Below, piece by piece: positions 26,538-34,599 of a DNA stretch of 64,000 bases. Source of the stretch: Streptomyces resistomycificus (GTDB taxonomy: Bacteria; Actinomycetota; Actinomycetes; Streptomycetales; Streptomycetaceae); NCBI RefSeq assembly GCF_001514265.1, contig NZ_KQ949002.1:96383-160382 (forward strand), in the 5' to 3' direction. Position 1 is the first letter of the stretch. Each line of letters starts with the position of its first letter. The position numbers and the translations under genes are program-made. Below the pieces are notes generated by a model that saw only the letters and a list, made by a program, of their open reading frames with translations, did not search any database and was not told the DNA's origin.

Positions 26538-27062
26538 ATGCCCACAACACCTGAAATGTCGATGGACATGACGACCGTCGGTGACAGCGGTCTCCTCGAC
26601 ACGCTGCAGCACGAGGTGGCGGTGTTCGCCCGCCGTGCCGAACAGACCCGGCTCGGCGGCGTGGGGCAGGTGCGCAACTCCATGGACCGCGCCGCGTACC
26701 TGCTGCTCAACCGGCTCGACAAGGAAGGACCGATGGGCGTCAAGGCGCTCGCCGCGAGCATGGGGATCGACTCGTCGACGGTCACCCGGCAGGTGGCTCC
26801 GCTCGTCGACACCGGGCTCGTCAAGCGGACCTCGCACCCCGAGGACGGCCGGGCGGTGGTGCTCCAGCTGTCCCCGCGCGGGCTGTCGCGCCTGGAGGAA
26901 GTGCGCTCGTCACGGCGTCAGTTGATGGCCGAGCTGACACACGACTGGGCGCCGGAGGAGCGCGAGGCGTTCTGCACGCTCCTCACGCGCTTCAACAGCG
27001 CCCTGTCCGCCCGGATGGCGGCTCAGGAAGTACCCGGGGCGGAGTCGCCCACGGCCTCCTGA
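26538..27062 (+). CDS. MarR family transcriptional regulator
   Basis: The 174-aa protein has the MarR winged helix: RAAYLLLNRLDKEGPMGVKALAASMGIDSSTVTRQVAPLVDTGLVKRTSHPEDGRAVVLQLSPRG, residues about 53-118, including the D-x-R wing (EDGRAV). It faces ilvA across a 145-bp divergent gap. The ligand is unknown; autoregulation and control of a neighbour are usual for the family but no clear palindrome was seen in the gap. Confidence 0.9.
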   Translation: MPTTPEMSMDMTTVGDSGLLDTLQHEVAVFARRAEQTRLGGVGQVRNSMDRAAYLLLNRLDKEGPMGVKALAASMGIDSSTVTRQVAPLVDTGLVKRTSHPEDGRAVVLQLSPRGLSRLEEVRSSRRQLMAELTHDWAPEEREAFCTLLTRFNSALSARMAAQEVPGAESPTAS

Positions 27063-27222
27063 GGGCCTCCCACGCGCGCGTGGCTCCGCATCGGCGGTGC
27101 GCGGCTCTTGACCGACACGCCGTGCCTGGCCTCAGATGAGACCGGGTCCCGGTCGTACGCCGTTTCGTATGCCGTACGTGTCCGGCCCCTTCCCTCACGA
27201 TCGCCCTCAGGCGGGAGGCGCG

Positions 27223-27726
27223 GTGCGGCAACGGCAAGCGGCCCAGGGCGCCCGTCGGGCCCGGGAGTTCGAGGCGTTCGTCGCCGGAGCGGCCGGGCGG
27301 CTGCTGCACGCCGCCACGCTCCTCACGGCGGAGGCACCGCGCGACAACCCGCGCGCGCGGCGCCTGCTCACTCTGGCCCTCGCGCACACGTACGCGCACT
27401 GGGACGGGCTGCGCGGCGAGGACCCGTACGACCGTGCCCGCGAGTACCTGGCCACCCGTTTCGCGCGCGGCGTGTGGCACCGGTACGGCGGTTTCGGCCG
27501 GGCCCGTCGGCACCCCGCCGGCCCGCTGGCCCGGCTCACCCCGCAGGAACGTCTCATCCTCGTCCTGAGGCTGTACGAGGGTGTCGCCGAGGAACAGGCG
27601 GCGGCGCTCCTGGGCCTCCCCGTGGAACGCGTCCGGTCGATCTGCGACCGGGCCACCGCGACCCTGCTCCATCCGCCACGGGATCCCGCGCCGGCGGTCT
27701 CGGGGGCGAGGGTGGCGCCGTCATGA
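27223..27726 (+). CDS. SigE-family-like RNA polymerase sigma factor
   Basis: From GTG 27223 (GGGAGG 4 nt upstream) the product is 167 aa; upstream in-frame ATGs at 27136 and 27169 lack a ribosome-binding site. Residues about 15-75 look like a divergent sigma region 2 (FEAFVAGAAGRLLHAATLL, ALAHTYAHWDGLRG) and about 105-150 like region 4 (LARLTPQERLILVLRLYEGVAEEQAAALLGLPVERVRSICDRA). The region 2 acidic and aromatic residues are poorly kept, so promoter melting may be weak. A small single-helix membrane protein follows 25 nt later and might be its partner. Confidence 0.75.
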   Translation: MRQRQAAQGARRAREFEAFVAGAAGRLLHAATLLTAEAPRDNPRARRLLTLALAHTYAHWDGLRGEDPYDRAREYLATRFARGVWHRYGGFGRARRHPAGPLARLTPQERLILVLRLYEGVAEEQAAALLGLPVERVRSICDRATATLLHPPRDPAPAVSGARVAPS

Positions 27727-27751
27727 GGCGGCCCGACGACCGGAGGCCGCG

Positions 27752-28000
27752 GTGAACCGGGCCGAGCGGGAGGCCGCCGTGCGGCGGATCATGGACCGGA
27801 CCGTGCCGTCCGTGCCCCCGGAACTGTACGGCGAGGCCGTCCGGCGCGGCGGCCGCATGCTGCGCCGCAGAAGGGCCGCCCGGTGCCTGATGTGGCTGCT
27901 GCTCATCGCCGCGAGCGTGGCCTTCCTCGTGTGGGCGCTGACGGTCCAGCCGTGGGTGGAGCCGCCGTCGGACACGACCCCACCCCTCACGGACTGGTGA
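27752..28000 (+). CDS. Small single-pass membrane protein next to the sigma factor gene
   Basis: The GTG start at 27752 has GGAGG 5 nt upstream. The 82-aa product has a cytoplasmic N-terminus with arginines (RAEREAAVRRIMDRTVPSVP), one helix (CLMWLLLIAASVAFLVWALT) and a short acidic/proline-rich outside tail. Its place and topology fit a small membrane partner (anti-sigma-like) of the upstream sigma factor, but there is no zinc-binding HxxxCxxC motif, so this is only a suggestion. Confidence 0.6.
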   Translation: MNRAEREAAVRRIMDRTVPSVPPELYGEAVRRGGRMLRRRRAARCLMWLLLIAASVAFLVWALTVQPWVEPPSDTTPPLTDW

Positions 28001-28022
28001 GTCCGGCAGAACCCGCGGCCGG

Positions 28023-29177
28023 CTAGCCGAGGGCCTGCTTGAGGTCCTCCAGGAGATCCTCGACGTTCTCGATGCCCACGGACAGCCGGACCAGGTCGGC
28101 GGGCACCTCCAGGGCCGAACCGGCAGCGGAGGCGTGCGTCATGCGGCCGGGGTGTTCGATGAGCGACTCGACGCCGCCCAGGGACTCACCGAGCGTGAAC
28201 ACCTTGGCGCGGTTGCAGACCTCGACGGCCGCCTCCTCGCCGCCCTCCACCTGGAAGGAGACCATGCCGCCGAACGCCCGCATCTGCTTGGCGGCGACCT
28301 CGTGACCGGGATGCTCCGGCAGACCCGGGTAGAGAACCCGCGTCACGCGCGCGTGCCGGGTCAGCATGTCGGCCACCTTGGTGGCGTTCTCGCTGTGCCG
28401 GTCCATGCGCACCGACAGCGTCTTCGTGCCGCGCAGCACCAGCCACGAGTCGAAGGGGCCTGCGACCGCGCCCATCGCGTTCTGGTGGTACGCCAGCTCC
28501 TCGCCCAGCTCCGGGTCGCCGACCACGAGGGCACCGCCGACGACGTCCGAGTGGCCGCCCATGTACTTGGTCAGGGAGTGCACCACGACGTCCGCGCCGA
28601 GCGACAGCGGCTGCTGCAGGTACGGCGTGGCGAACGTGTTGTCGACGACGAGCTTGGCGCCGGCGTCCCGGGAGACCTGGGCGAGGGCGGCGATGTCGGT
28701 GATGCCGAGCAGCGGGTTGGAGGGGGTCTCCACCCACACGGCCTTGGTCTTCGGGGTGATGGCGGCCCGTACCGCCGCCGGGTCGCTGGTGTCGGCGACC
28801 GACCACTCCACGCCCCAGCGGGAGACGACCTTCGCGAAGAGGCGGAACGTACCGCCGTACGCGTCGTTGGGGATCACCACGTGGTCGCCGGGGCTGAGCA
28901 GCGTACGCAACAGGCAGTCCTCGGCCGCCAGTCCGGACGCGAACGCGAGGCCGCGGCGGCCGCCCTCCAGGGCCGCGAGGTTCTCCTCCAGGGCCGTCCT
29001 GGTCGGGTTGGCGCTGCGGCTGTACTCGTAGCCGCCGCGCAGACCGCCGACGCCGTCCTGCTTGTAGGTCGAGACCTGGTAGATCGGCGGGACGACCGCG
29101 CCGGTGAGGGGATCCGCGGTGTTGCCCGCGTGGATCGCGAGGGTCTCGAAGTGCTGACTGATGTGCCTGTCGCTCAT
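28023..29177 (-). CDS. metB: Cystathionine gamma-synthase (Cys/Met metabolism PLP enzyme)
   Basis: The 384-aa protein has the family landmarks: FETLAIHAGNTADPLTGAVVPPIYQ at the N-terminus, YSRSANPTRTALE (phosphate-binding Tyr/Arg), GLAFASGLAAEDCLL, VVDNTFATPYLQQP, and the PLP lysine in VVHSLTKYMGGHSDVVGG (about residue 205). The C-terminus LGESLGGVESLIEHPGRMTHAS binds the substrate carboxylate. Actinobacterial members of this clade are annotated as cystathionine gamma-synthase but may also have gamma-lyase activity; sequence alone does not settle it. Confidence 0.88.
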   Translation of the reverse strand: MSDRHISQHFETLAIHAGNTADPLTGAVVPPIYQVSTYKQDGVGGLRGGYEYSRSANPTRTALEENLAALEGGRRGLAFASGLAAEDCLLRTLLSPGDHVVIPNDAYGGTFRLFAKVVSRWGVEWSVADTSDPAAVRAAITPKTKAVWVETPSNPLLGITDIAALAQVSRDAGAKLVVDNTFATPYLQQPLSLGADVVVHSLTKYMGGHSDVVGGALVVGDPELGEELAYHQNAMGAVAGPFDSWLVLRGTKTLSVRMDRHSENATKVADMLTRHARVTRVLYPGLPEHPGHEVAAKQMRAFGGMVSFQVEGGEEAAVEVCNRAKVFTLGESLGGVESLIEHPGRMTHASAAGSALEVPADLVRLSVGIENVEDLLEDLKQALG

Positions 29178-29305
29178 GGGCACCGAGGGTAGTGCGCTCG
29201 CGCGTTCGGTGCCGGACGCAGAGGTCGGCGGGGGTCCGAGAAAGTTTTCCACAGGGTCGCCGACCGGGTTGGCCAATTGTCGGAGGCGTCTGGAACCCTT
29301 GAGGC

Positions 29306-30424
29306 ATGGAAATTCTCTGGGTCCTGTTGGCGCTGGTCATGCTCGGCTTCGTGCTGCTCCCCTTCCTGCGGCGCAGGCGCGGCATGATCGAGCAGGTCCC
29401 GCCGGGCCACCCGGACGCCGCGGACCCGGCCGACTACGGCTTCGCGCAGCAGGAGGAGCTGGACGTCCGGATGCCCGGCCCCGACCAGGACCTGGTCGAC
29501 GTCCTGGACCTGGTGCAGCGCACCCAGGACCACCGGGCGGCCGCGCAGCTCCTGGCCGGCACCCCGGCCGAGGGCGAGCAGCGCTGGCAGCGGGTGCAGG
29601 CCTTCGCGGGCGCCGCGTCCCTGGAGCTGCAGCAGCGGCCCGGCGGGGTCAGCGAGGCGCCGGGCGGACAGTGGCTCAGGGTGTGGCGGACGGAGGCTCC
29701 CAAGGACGCGGGCGGTGCGGCCGTCCAGGCGGAGTTCCTGGTCCAGCAGGCGTGGCGGACGTCGACGCCGGGCACGGACGAGTTCCGGATCATCATGGAG
29801 GAGGCCAGATCCGCGTGCGGCGACGCGGCGCTGCTGGCCCCCGGCGACCCCATCCCGTACCTCGTCGAGCTCTCCGTGGGGCGCGGACTGGCGTACTCGC
29901 AGGCGGAGTTCGAGCAGCTCTGGCTGAAGATCCTGGACCGCGCCCCGAACCACATGGGGGCCCATCTGGCCGCCCTGCACTACTGGTGCGAGAAGTGGCA
30001 CGGCTCCCGCGAGCAGGCGTACGGCTTCGCGGAGGCCGCGGCCGCCCGGGCCCCCAGGGGCTCGCTCCTCGCCGCGATGCCGCTCTTCGCGGTCTTCGAG
30101 CACCTTCCCGAGGTGAACCTGGTCAGCGGCTTCTACCAGAGCGAGGTCGTCAGCAAGGCGATCCACGGCGCGCTGCACGCCGTCCACTCCGCGCGTGCAG
30201 ACGACCCGATGCTGGCGCACGTCCGTCACCTGCTGGTGTTCTTCCTCGTCCGCGCCGAGCGCTGGGCGGAGGCGATGAGTCAGCTCGTCCACATCGACGG
30301 CCATGTCGGAGCCCTCCCCTGGACCCTGTCCCCCGACCCGGCCGCGGAGTTCGCGGTCTACCGGGCGCTGGCGGTGGCGGGCTACGAGGCGAACGGCGGG
30401 AGCCCGGCGACGCTGCCGCACTGA
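29306..30424 (+). CDS. Membrane-anchored helical-repeat protein, paralogue of the 32511 gene
   Basis: The 372-aa product has an N-terminal helix (ILWVLLALVMLGFVLLPFL) followed by a basic segment, so the helical body is probably cytoplasmic. The C-terminal half (about 180-360) contains DRAPNHMGAHLAALHYWCEK, APRGSLLAAMPLFAVFEH and GALPWTLSPDPAAEFAVYRALA. The same string of motifs, in the same order, is found in the 370-aa protein at 32511-33623. The family is not recognised with certainty (DUF4034-like); TPR-like folding is likely. It lies divergent from metB and upstream of an M48 peptidase. Confidence 0.75.
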   Translation: MEILWVLLALVMLGFVLLPFLRRRRGMIEQVPPGHPDAADPADYGFAQQEELDVRMPGPDQDLVDVLDLVQRTQDHRAAAQLLAGTPAEGEQRWQRVQAFAGAASLELQQRPGGVSEAPGGQWLRVWRTEAPKDAGGAAVQAEFLVQQAWRTSTPGTDEFRIIMEEARSACGDAALLAPGDPIPYLVELSVGRGLAYSQAEFEQLWLKILDRAPNHMGAHLAALHYWCEKWHGSREQAYGFAEAAAARAPRGSLLAAMPLFAVFEHLPEVNLVSGFYQSEVVSKAIHGALHAVHSARADDPMLAHVRHLLVFFLVRAERWAEAMSQLVHIDGHVGALPWTLSPDPAAEFAVYRALAVAGYEANGGSPATLPH

Positions 30425-30493
30425 GACGACGAGACGGCGGCGCGTGGATCAGTGACGGCGGGTGGCTCCGACCACGAGCGGCCCGCCGCGACA

Positions 30494-30604
30494 CCGGCCG
30501 CCTGACACGACTCCCCCACCCGCCACACATCCGGCCGCCTGACACGACTCCCCCACCCGCCACGCATCCGGCCGCCTGACACGACTCCCCCACCCGCCAC
30601 GCAT
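30494..30604. repeat. Three tandem copies of a 37-bp repeat
   Basis: Copies run 30494-30530, 30531-30567 and 30568-30604; copies 2 and 3 are identical and copy 1 differs by one base (ACACAT for ACGCAT). A partial further unit with CCACGCATCCGGCGG follows to about 30625. The array sits in the 404-bp gap (30425-30828) between the helical-repeat gene and the peptidase gene. There are no unique spacers, so it is a minisatellite, not CRISPR. The rest of the gap shows no gene. Confidence 0.93.
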
Positions 30605-30828
30605 CCGGCGGCCACGCATCCGGCGGGCATGCAACCCGCCGGCCCGGGCAACCGCCGACATGGCCGGGCCTGACATGAACGCGCTTGCACGCCTACGCGC
30701 GAGTAAGCGATACTCCGCTTCCCCCCACACGCACCACGGTCACAGCCGGTCGCGACCCCACCTCCCGACCGCGTGACCGCGCACGTCACACGTTTTCCAG
30801 GCCTTTTCCCGTGGGGGGACCCTGCCCG

Positions 30829-32436
30829 ATGGGCGCGACACTTCGCGCGCTGCGCGCTCTTCTGCTGCTCGCCGGCTTCTACCTGCTCGGCATCCTGCTG
30901 CTGGCGGCTCTCGCCGGCGTCGACTACCTGCTGTACCTGCACGCGCCGACGAGCCTGGCGCTGAAGCTGTTCCTCGTCTCCGGGCTCCTGGCGATCCCGC
31001 TGGTCCGCGGCCTGCTGATGCTGCGGACGCCGCCGGAGGAGGAGCTCACCGGACTGACCGTCACCCAGGCGGACGAGCCCGAACTCTGGCGCACCGTGCG
31101 GGAGCTGGCCGACGAGGTCGGCACCCGTGCCCCGTCCCGCGTCGTCCTCACCGCCGACGTCAACGCCGCCGTCGCCGAGGACGCCCGCCTGCTCGGCCTG
31201 CTGCCCGGCACGCGCCGGCTCTACCTCGGCGTACCCCTCATGCAGGGCCTGACCGAGTCCCAGCTACGGGCGGTGCTCGCGCACGAGCTCGGCCACTACT
31301 CCAACGCCGACACCCGCCTCGCCGCCATCACCGTGCGCGGCCGCGCCCAGGTCCTGCGCACCATCGAGCAGTTCGAGGAGCGCGCCCGGAGGACGGCGGC
31401 ACGCGAAGAGGCCCGGCAGGAGAAGAAGAACGCCAAGGCGACGGCCAAGGGCAAGGAGGCCAGGGAGGTCGACGCCGGCCACTCGGGCATCACGTACCGG
31501 GCGATGGCACGGATCTACACCGCCTACGCCAGGTTCTACTTCCGTGCCACGCTGGCCGGTTCGCGCCGCCAGGAGTACGCCGCCGACGCGGCCGCCGCCC
31601 GGATCGCCGGACGGGACGCCACCGCGTCCGCGCTGCGCGAGATCCCGGTGCTGGACGCCGCGTTCGGGTTCTACACGCAGAGCTACGCCACGCTCGGCTC
31701 GAACGCGGAACTGCTGCCCCCGCGCGGCGAGGTGCTCGGCGGCTTCGGCCGCATGCTCAGCGCCCGCCAGCTGGAACTGGCCGGCCTGCGCACCGGCCTG
31801 CCCACCGAGCCCTCGTCGCGCTACGACTCGCACCCGCCCATCGCCGACCGCGTCCGGCGCGTCGAGTCCCTGGCGCCCGACGGCCGCGCGGAGGAGGGCA
31901 GGGGCGCCGCGCTCAGCCTCCTCACCGACCCGGAGCGCACCCTGACCGCCCTGGAGGACACGGTCCTCACGGACGCGGTACGGGGTTTCCGGCGCGCCCG
32001 CGACTGGCAGGAGCTGCTGGACGGTTCGATGGCCGAGGGCCTTGCCTCTTCCAGCACACCGCTGCACCTGGCGCTCGGCCAGTACACCAAGTCGGCCCCG
32101 ACGCTGCCCGCCCTGATCCAGCTGATCGACGACGGCCAGCTGTGGCAGCTGGCCCGGCGGCTGCCGCTGTCCGAACAGGCCGCCGCGTCCAAGGGCCGGG
32201 CGTTCCGTGAGTTCGTACGGCCCACCCTGCACGAGTCCCTCGCCACGATGGCGCTGGCCGAGCTGAACGCGCGGTCGCTGGTGCGCTGGGAGTTCTCCTG
32301 GGAGCGGTCGGCCGTACCGCACCTGGCACCGGCCCCGGACGGCACGACACCCGACCTCGACGCCGTGATCGCCCCGGCACTCGCCGACCACCCGGACACC
32401 GGCCCGCTGCGCGCCCTGCTCACTCCTTCTGCCTGA
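30829..32436 (+). CDS. M48 family (HtpX/Ste24-like) membrane zinc metallopeptidase
   Basis: The 535-aa protein starts with two membrane helices (LRALRALLLLAGFYLLGILL and LALKLFLVSGLLAIPLV), then an M48 domain with the zinc site LRAVLAHELGHYSNADTR (about residues 149-166, HExxH) and a third ligand Glu in RQEYAADAAAARIAG (about 250). A Lys/Glu-rich insert (RRTAAREEARQEKKNAKATA) lies between them. The C-terminal 250 residues are helical and lack a known motif. M48 peptidases degrade misfolded membrane proteins. ATG 30829 follows GGGGGGA by 10 nt; an in-frame GTG at 30811 is an alternative. It is flanked by two paralogous genes. Confidence 0.87.
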   Translation: MGATLRALRALLLLAGFYLLGILLLAALAGVDYLLYLHAPTSLALKLFLVSGLLAIPLVRGLLMLRTPPEEELTGLTVTQADEPELWRTVRELADEVGTRAPSRVVLTADVNAAVAEDARLLGLLPGTRRLYLGVPLMQGLTESQLRAVLAHELGHYSNADTRLAAITVRGRAQVLRTIEQFEERARRTAAREEARQEKKNAKATAKGKEAREVDAGHSGITYRAMARIYTAYARFYFRATLAGSRRQEYAADAAAARIAGRDATASALREIPVLDAAFGFYTQSYATLGSNAELLPPRGEVLGGFGRMLSARQLELAGLRTGLPTEPSSRYDSHPPIADRVRRVESLAPDGRAEEGRGAALSLLTDPERTLTALEDTVLTDAVRGFRRARDWQELLDGSMAEGLASSSTPLHLALGQYTKSAPTLPALIQLIDDGQLWQLARRLPLSEQAAASKGRAFREFVRPTLHESLATMALAELNARSLVRWEFSWERSAVPHLAPAPDGTTPDLDAVIAPALADHPDTGPLRALLTPSA

Positions 32437-32510
32437 GGCCCCGCCCCGGCCCGTCGTCTCCCGCCCCCGCCCCCGCCACGTCCCCGTCCGCCCTCTCCCC
32501 GAGGTCTGTT

Positions 32511-33623
32511 GTGATCATCCTCTGGATCGTCCTCGCCGTCATAGGCGTCCCACTCCTCCTGATCGGCCTGTACTTCGCGAAGGCCATCGTCCAGGGCGCC
32601 GCCGAGGGCTGGCGCGAGGGCAGCGAGGAGTCCACCGAGTACGAGCTGCCCGCCGAGGCCGCCGCCCTCGGGCTGCTGCCGCCGGAGCGCCAGAACACCG
32701 ACACCGCGGCGCCGGTACCGGCCGACCTCGCGGCGGCCGTCGCCGCGGCCAAGGCAGGCGACTGGCAGCCGGCCGCGGCCCTGTTCGACGAGACCGCGTC
32801 GGTACGGGACTGGGAGCGCCGTACGTCCCACTGCGAGGCGCTCGCGGACGTCGCCGCCGAGGACGACACCTGGCTGCTGGCCTGGGAGGCGGCCCGCGTC
32901 GACGACCCCGGGGCGGCGTTGGTCCGGGCCCGCAGCACTGTGTTCCTCGCGTGGAACATCCGCGGCGGCAAGCGCGCCCAGTACACGACCGGTGAGCAGT
33001 TCGAGGGCTTCCACCGGGTGCTGGCCCAGTCCCGCGAGGAGCACGCCCGGGCCGCCGCGCTGGCCGTCGAGGGCGACCCGTCACCGTACGTCGGCGAGAT
33101 CTGGACCGCGCTCGGTCTCGGCTACCCGAACTCGGAGATGGACCGTCTGTGGAAGGAGCTCACGGACCGCGCCCCGCACCACTACGAGGCGCACTTCTCG
33201 GCCCTCCAGTACTGGTGCAAGAAGTGGCGCGGCTCGGAGCGGCTGGCCCGTGACTTCGCCGCCCGCGCCGCCGAGCAGGCACCCCTGGGCAGCCTGATGA
33301 CGGCGTTCCCGCTGATCGCGCACTTCGAGCACGACGAGTCGGACTCGGCGGAGGCGGACCGCACACCCGAGATGCGCTCCCTGGTCGACGCCGCCCTCAC
33401 CGACGTGGCCGCCGCCGACCCCGCCCACCCGCGCCTCGCGGAGGTCCGGCACCTGCTGGCGTTCTACCTGTGCCTCCAGGACCGTGACGAGGCGGCGGTC
33501 GAACAGTTCCGTCTGGTCGACGGCTATGTGAACGCCCTCCCGTGGCGCTACCGCGGCGACAAGGCGGCGGAGTTCTGCCGGATGCGGGACCTGAGCCTGG
33601 CGAACGCGGCGGCGGCCAACTAG
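32511..33623 (+). CDS. Membrane-anchored helical-repeat protein, paralogue of the 29306 gene
   Basis: The GTG at 32511, with GAGG 7 nt upstream, gives 370 aa. An N-terminal helix (IILWIVLAVIGVPLLLIGLYF) is followed by a charged helical body. Residues about 200-365 repeat the motif order of the paralogue: DRAPHHYEAHFSALQYWCKK, APLGSLMTAFPLIAHFEH, VNALPWRYRGDKAAEF. It is 75 nt downstream of the M48 peptidase gene on the same strand, so probably cotranscribed with it. The function is unknown; a role as adaptor or substrate receptor of the peptidase is conceivable but unsupported beyond position. Confidence 0.75.
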   Translation: MIILWIVLAVIGVPLLLIGLYFAKAIVQGAAEGWREGSEESTEYELPAEAAALGLLPPERQNTDTAAPVPADLAAAVAAAKAGDWQPAAALFDETASVRDWERRTSHCEALADVAAEDDTWLLAWEAARVDDPGAALVRARSTVFLAWNIRGGKRAQYTTGEQFEGFHRVLAQSREEHARAAALAVEGDPSPYVGEIWTALGLGYPNSEMDRLWKELTDRAPHHYEAHFSALQYWCKKWRGSERLARDFAARAAEQAPLGSLMTAFPLIAHFEHDESDSAEADRTPEMRSLVDAALTDVAAADPAHPRLAEVRHLLAFYLCLQDRDEAAVEQFRLVDGYVNALPWRYRGDKAAEFCRMRDLSLANAAAAN

Positions 33624-33631
33624 AACGGGAG

Positions 33632-33669
33632 CGGGAGGGCGAGGGCAGTCCGCTGCCCTCGCCCTCCCG
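33632..33669. terminator. Strong hairpin terminator between convergent genes
   Basis: A perfect 17-bp stem (CGGGAGGGCGAGGGCAG and its complement) closes a TCCG loop starting 9 nt after the stop at 33623. It can serve both the plus-strand operon and the minus-strand msrA. Confidence 0.88.
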
Positions 33670-33766
33670 TGGCTCACAGAGGGGCGCCCGAGACCGGTGG
33701 AGGCGTGCGCAGTCGGCGCAGGGGCCCGTCAGCCGGTCAGCCGTCAGTCCGCCGCCCGCCTCCTGG

Positions 33767-34279
33767 TCAGCCCTCGGCGCGGGCGGGCAACCGCCATCCC
33801 GGGCGCGGGAAGTGGCAGGTGTAGCCGTCCGGGTAGCGCTGCAGGTAGTCCTGGTGCTCGGGCTCGGCCTCCCAGAAGGGGCCCACCGGCTCCACCTCGG
33901 TGACGACCTTGCCCGGCCACAAGCCGGAGGCGTCCACATCCGCGATCGTGTCCTCGGCGATCCGCTTCTGCTCGTCGTCCACGTAGTAGATCGCCGAGCG
34001 GTAGCTGAGGCCGATGTCGTTGCCCTGGCGGTTCTTCGTGCTCGGGTCGTGGATCTGGAAGAAGAACTCCAGGAGCGCGCGGAAGTCGGTCTTCGCAGGG
34101 TCGAAAATGATCTCGATGGCCTCCGCGTGCGTGCCGTGGTTGCGGTACGTCGCGTTCGGCACGTCACCCCCGGTGTATCCCACCCGGGTCGCCGTCACGC
34201 CCGGAAGGCGGCGGATCAGCTCCTCCATCCCCCAGAAGCATCCGCCCGCCAGCACGGCCCTCTGTGTCTGCCCAGCCAT
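33767..34279 (-). CDS. msrA: Peptide-methionine (S)-S-oxide reductase MsrA
   Basis: The 170-aa protein has the catalytic GGCFWGMEE motif near the N-terminus (Cys about 14), RVGYTGGDVPNATYRNHGTHAEAIEI, and FFQIHDPSTKNRQGNDIGLSYRSAIYY, all hallmarks of MsrA. It reduces methionine-S-sulfoxide in proteins. ATG 34279 has GGAGGG 7 nt upstream; a longer in-frame form starting at 34357 has no ribosome-binding site. It is a single gene, adjacent to the accessory island. Confidence 0.95.
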   Translation of the reverse strand: MAGQTQRAVLAGGCFWGMEELIRRLPGVTATRVGYTGGDVPNATYRNHGTHAEAIEIIFDPAKTDFRALLEFFFQIHDPSTKNRQGNDIGLSYRSAIYYVDDEQKRIAEDTIADVDASGLWPGKVVTEVEPVGPFWEAEPEHQDYLQRYPDGYTCHFPRPGWRLPARAEG

Positions 34280-34599
34280 TGCGGCCCTCCGATATCTCTC
34301 AGCTCGGTCACTCGGGCCACTCGGCTCGCACACCACCGGCACCCATACCCACCCCACTCAACGCGCGAGGGCTCCAGGCGATTCCGTACCCGTCCGACCT
34401 GCCATGCGGTCGGGCGGGCACCGGCCCTGCGGTCGGGTGAGCACCTGCCACCACCAGAGGCGCACCGACCTGATGCCGCGCCGGAGAGGCCGACGAGCGC
34501 TCATCGCTTTCGGGGTTGAGGACATGTAGCGGCTCAACTAAGGGAAGAATCAGGGCTGCCCGCACCACGCACCGTCCTCCAGCATGCGCAAGGAGCCGC
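34280..34599. other. Gene-free gap between msrA and the accessory island
   Basis: No ORF with family similarity was seen on either strand. Base composition changes inside the gap, from the usual GC-rich sequence to clearly AT-richer sequence after about 34500, which marks the left border of the island. AAGGAG at 34590-34595 is the ribosome-binding site for the next gene. No tRNA or direct-repeat attachment site was recognised. Confidence 0.5.

Noticed and set aside
27721..27755. A tiny frame ATGAGGCGG... between the sigma and membrane-protein genes
   Set aside because: Ten codons, Arg/Pro-rich, ending at the next start codon; no evidence of function.
30494..30604. Possible CRISPR array
   Set aside because: The units are directly adjacent with no variable spacers, and no cas genes are present.
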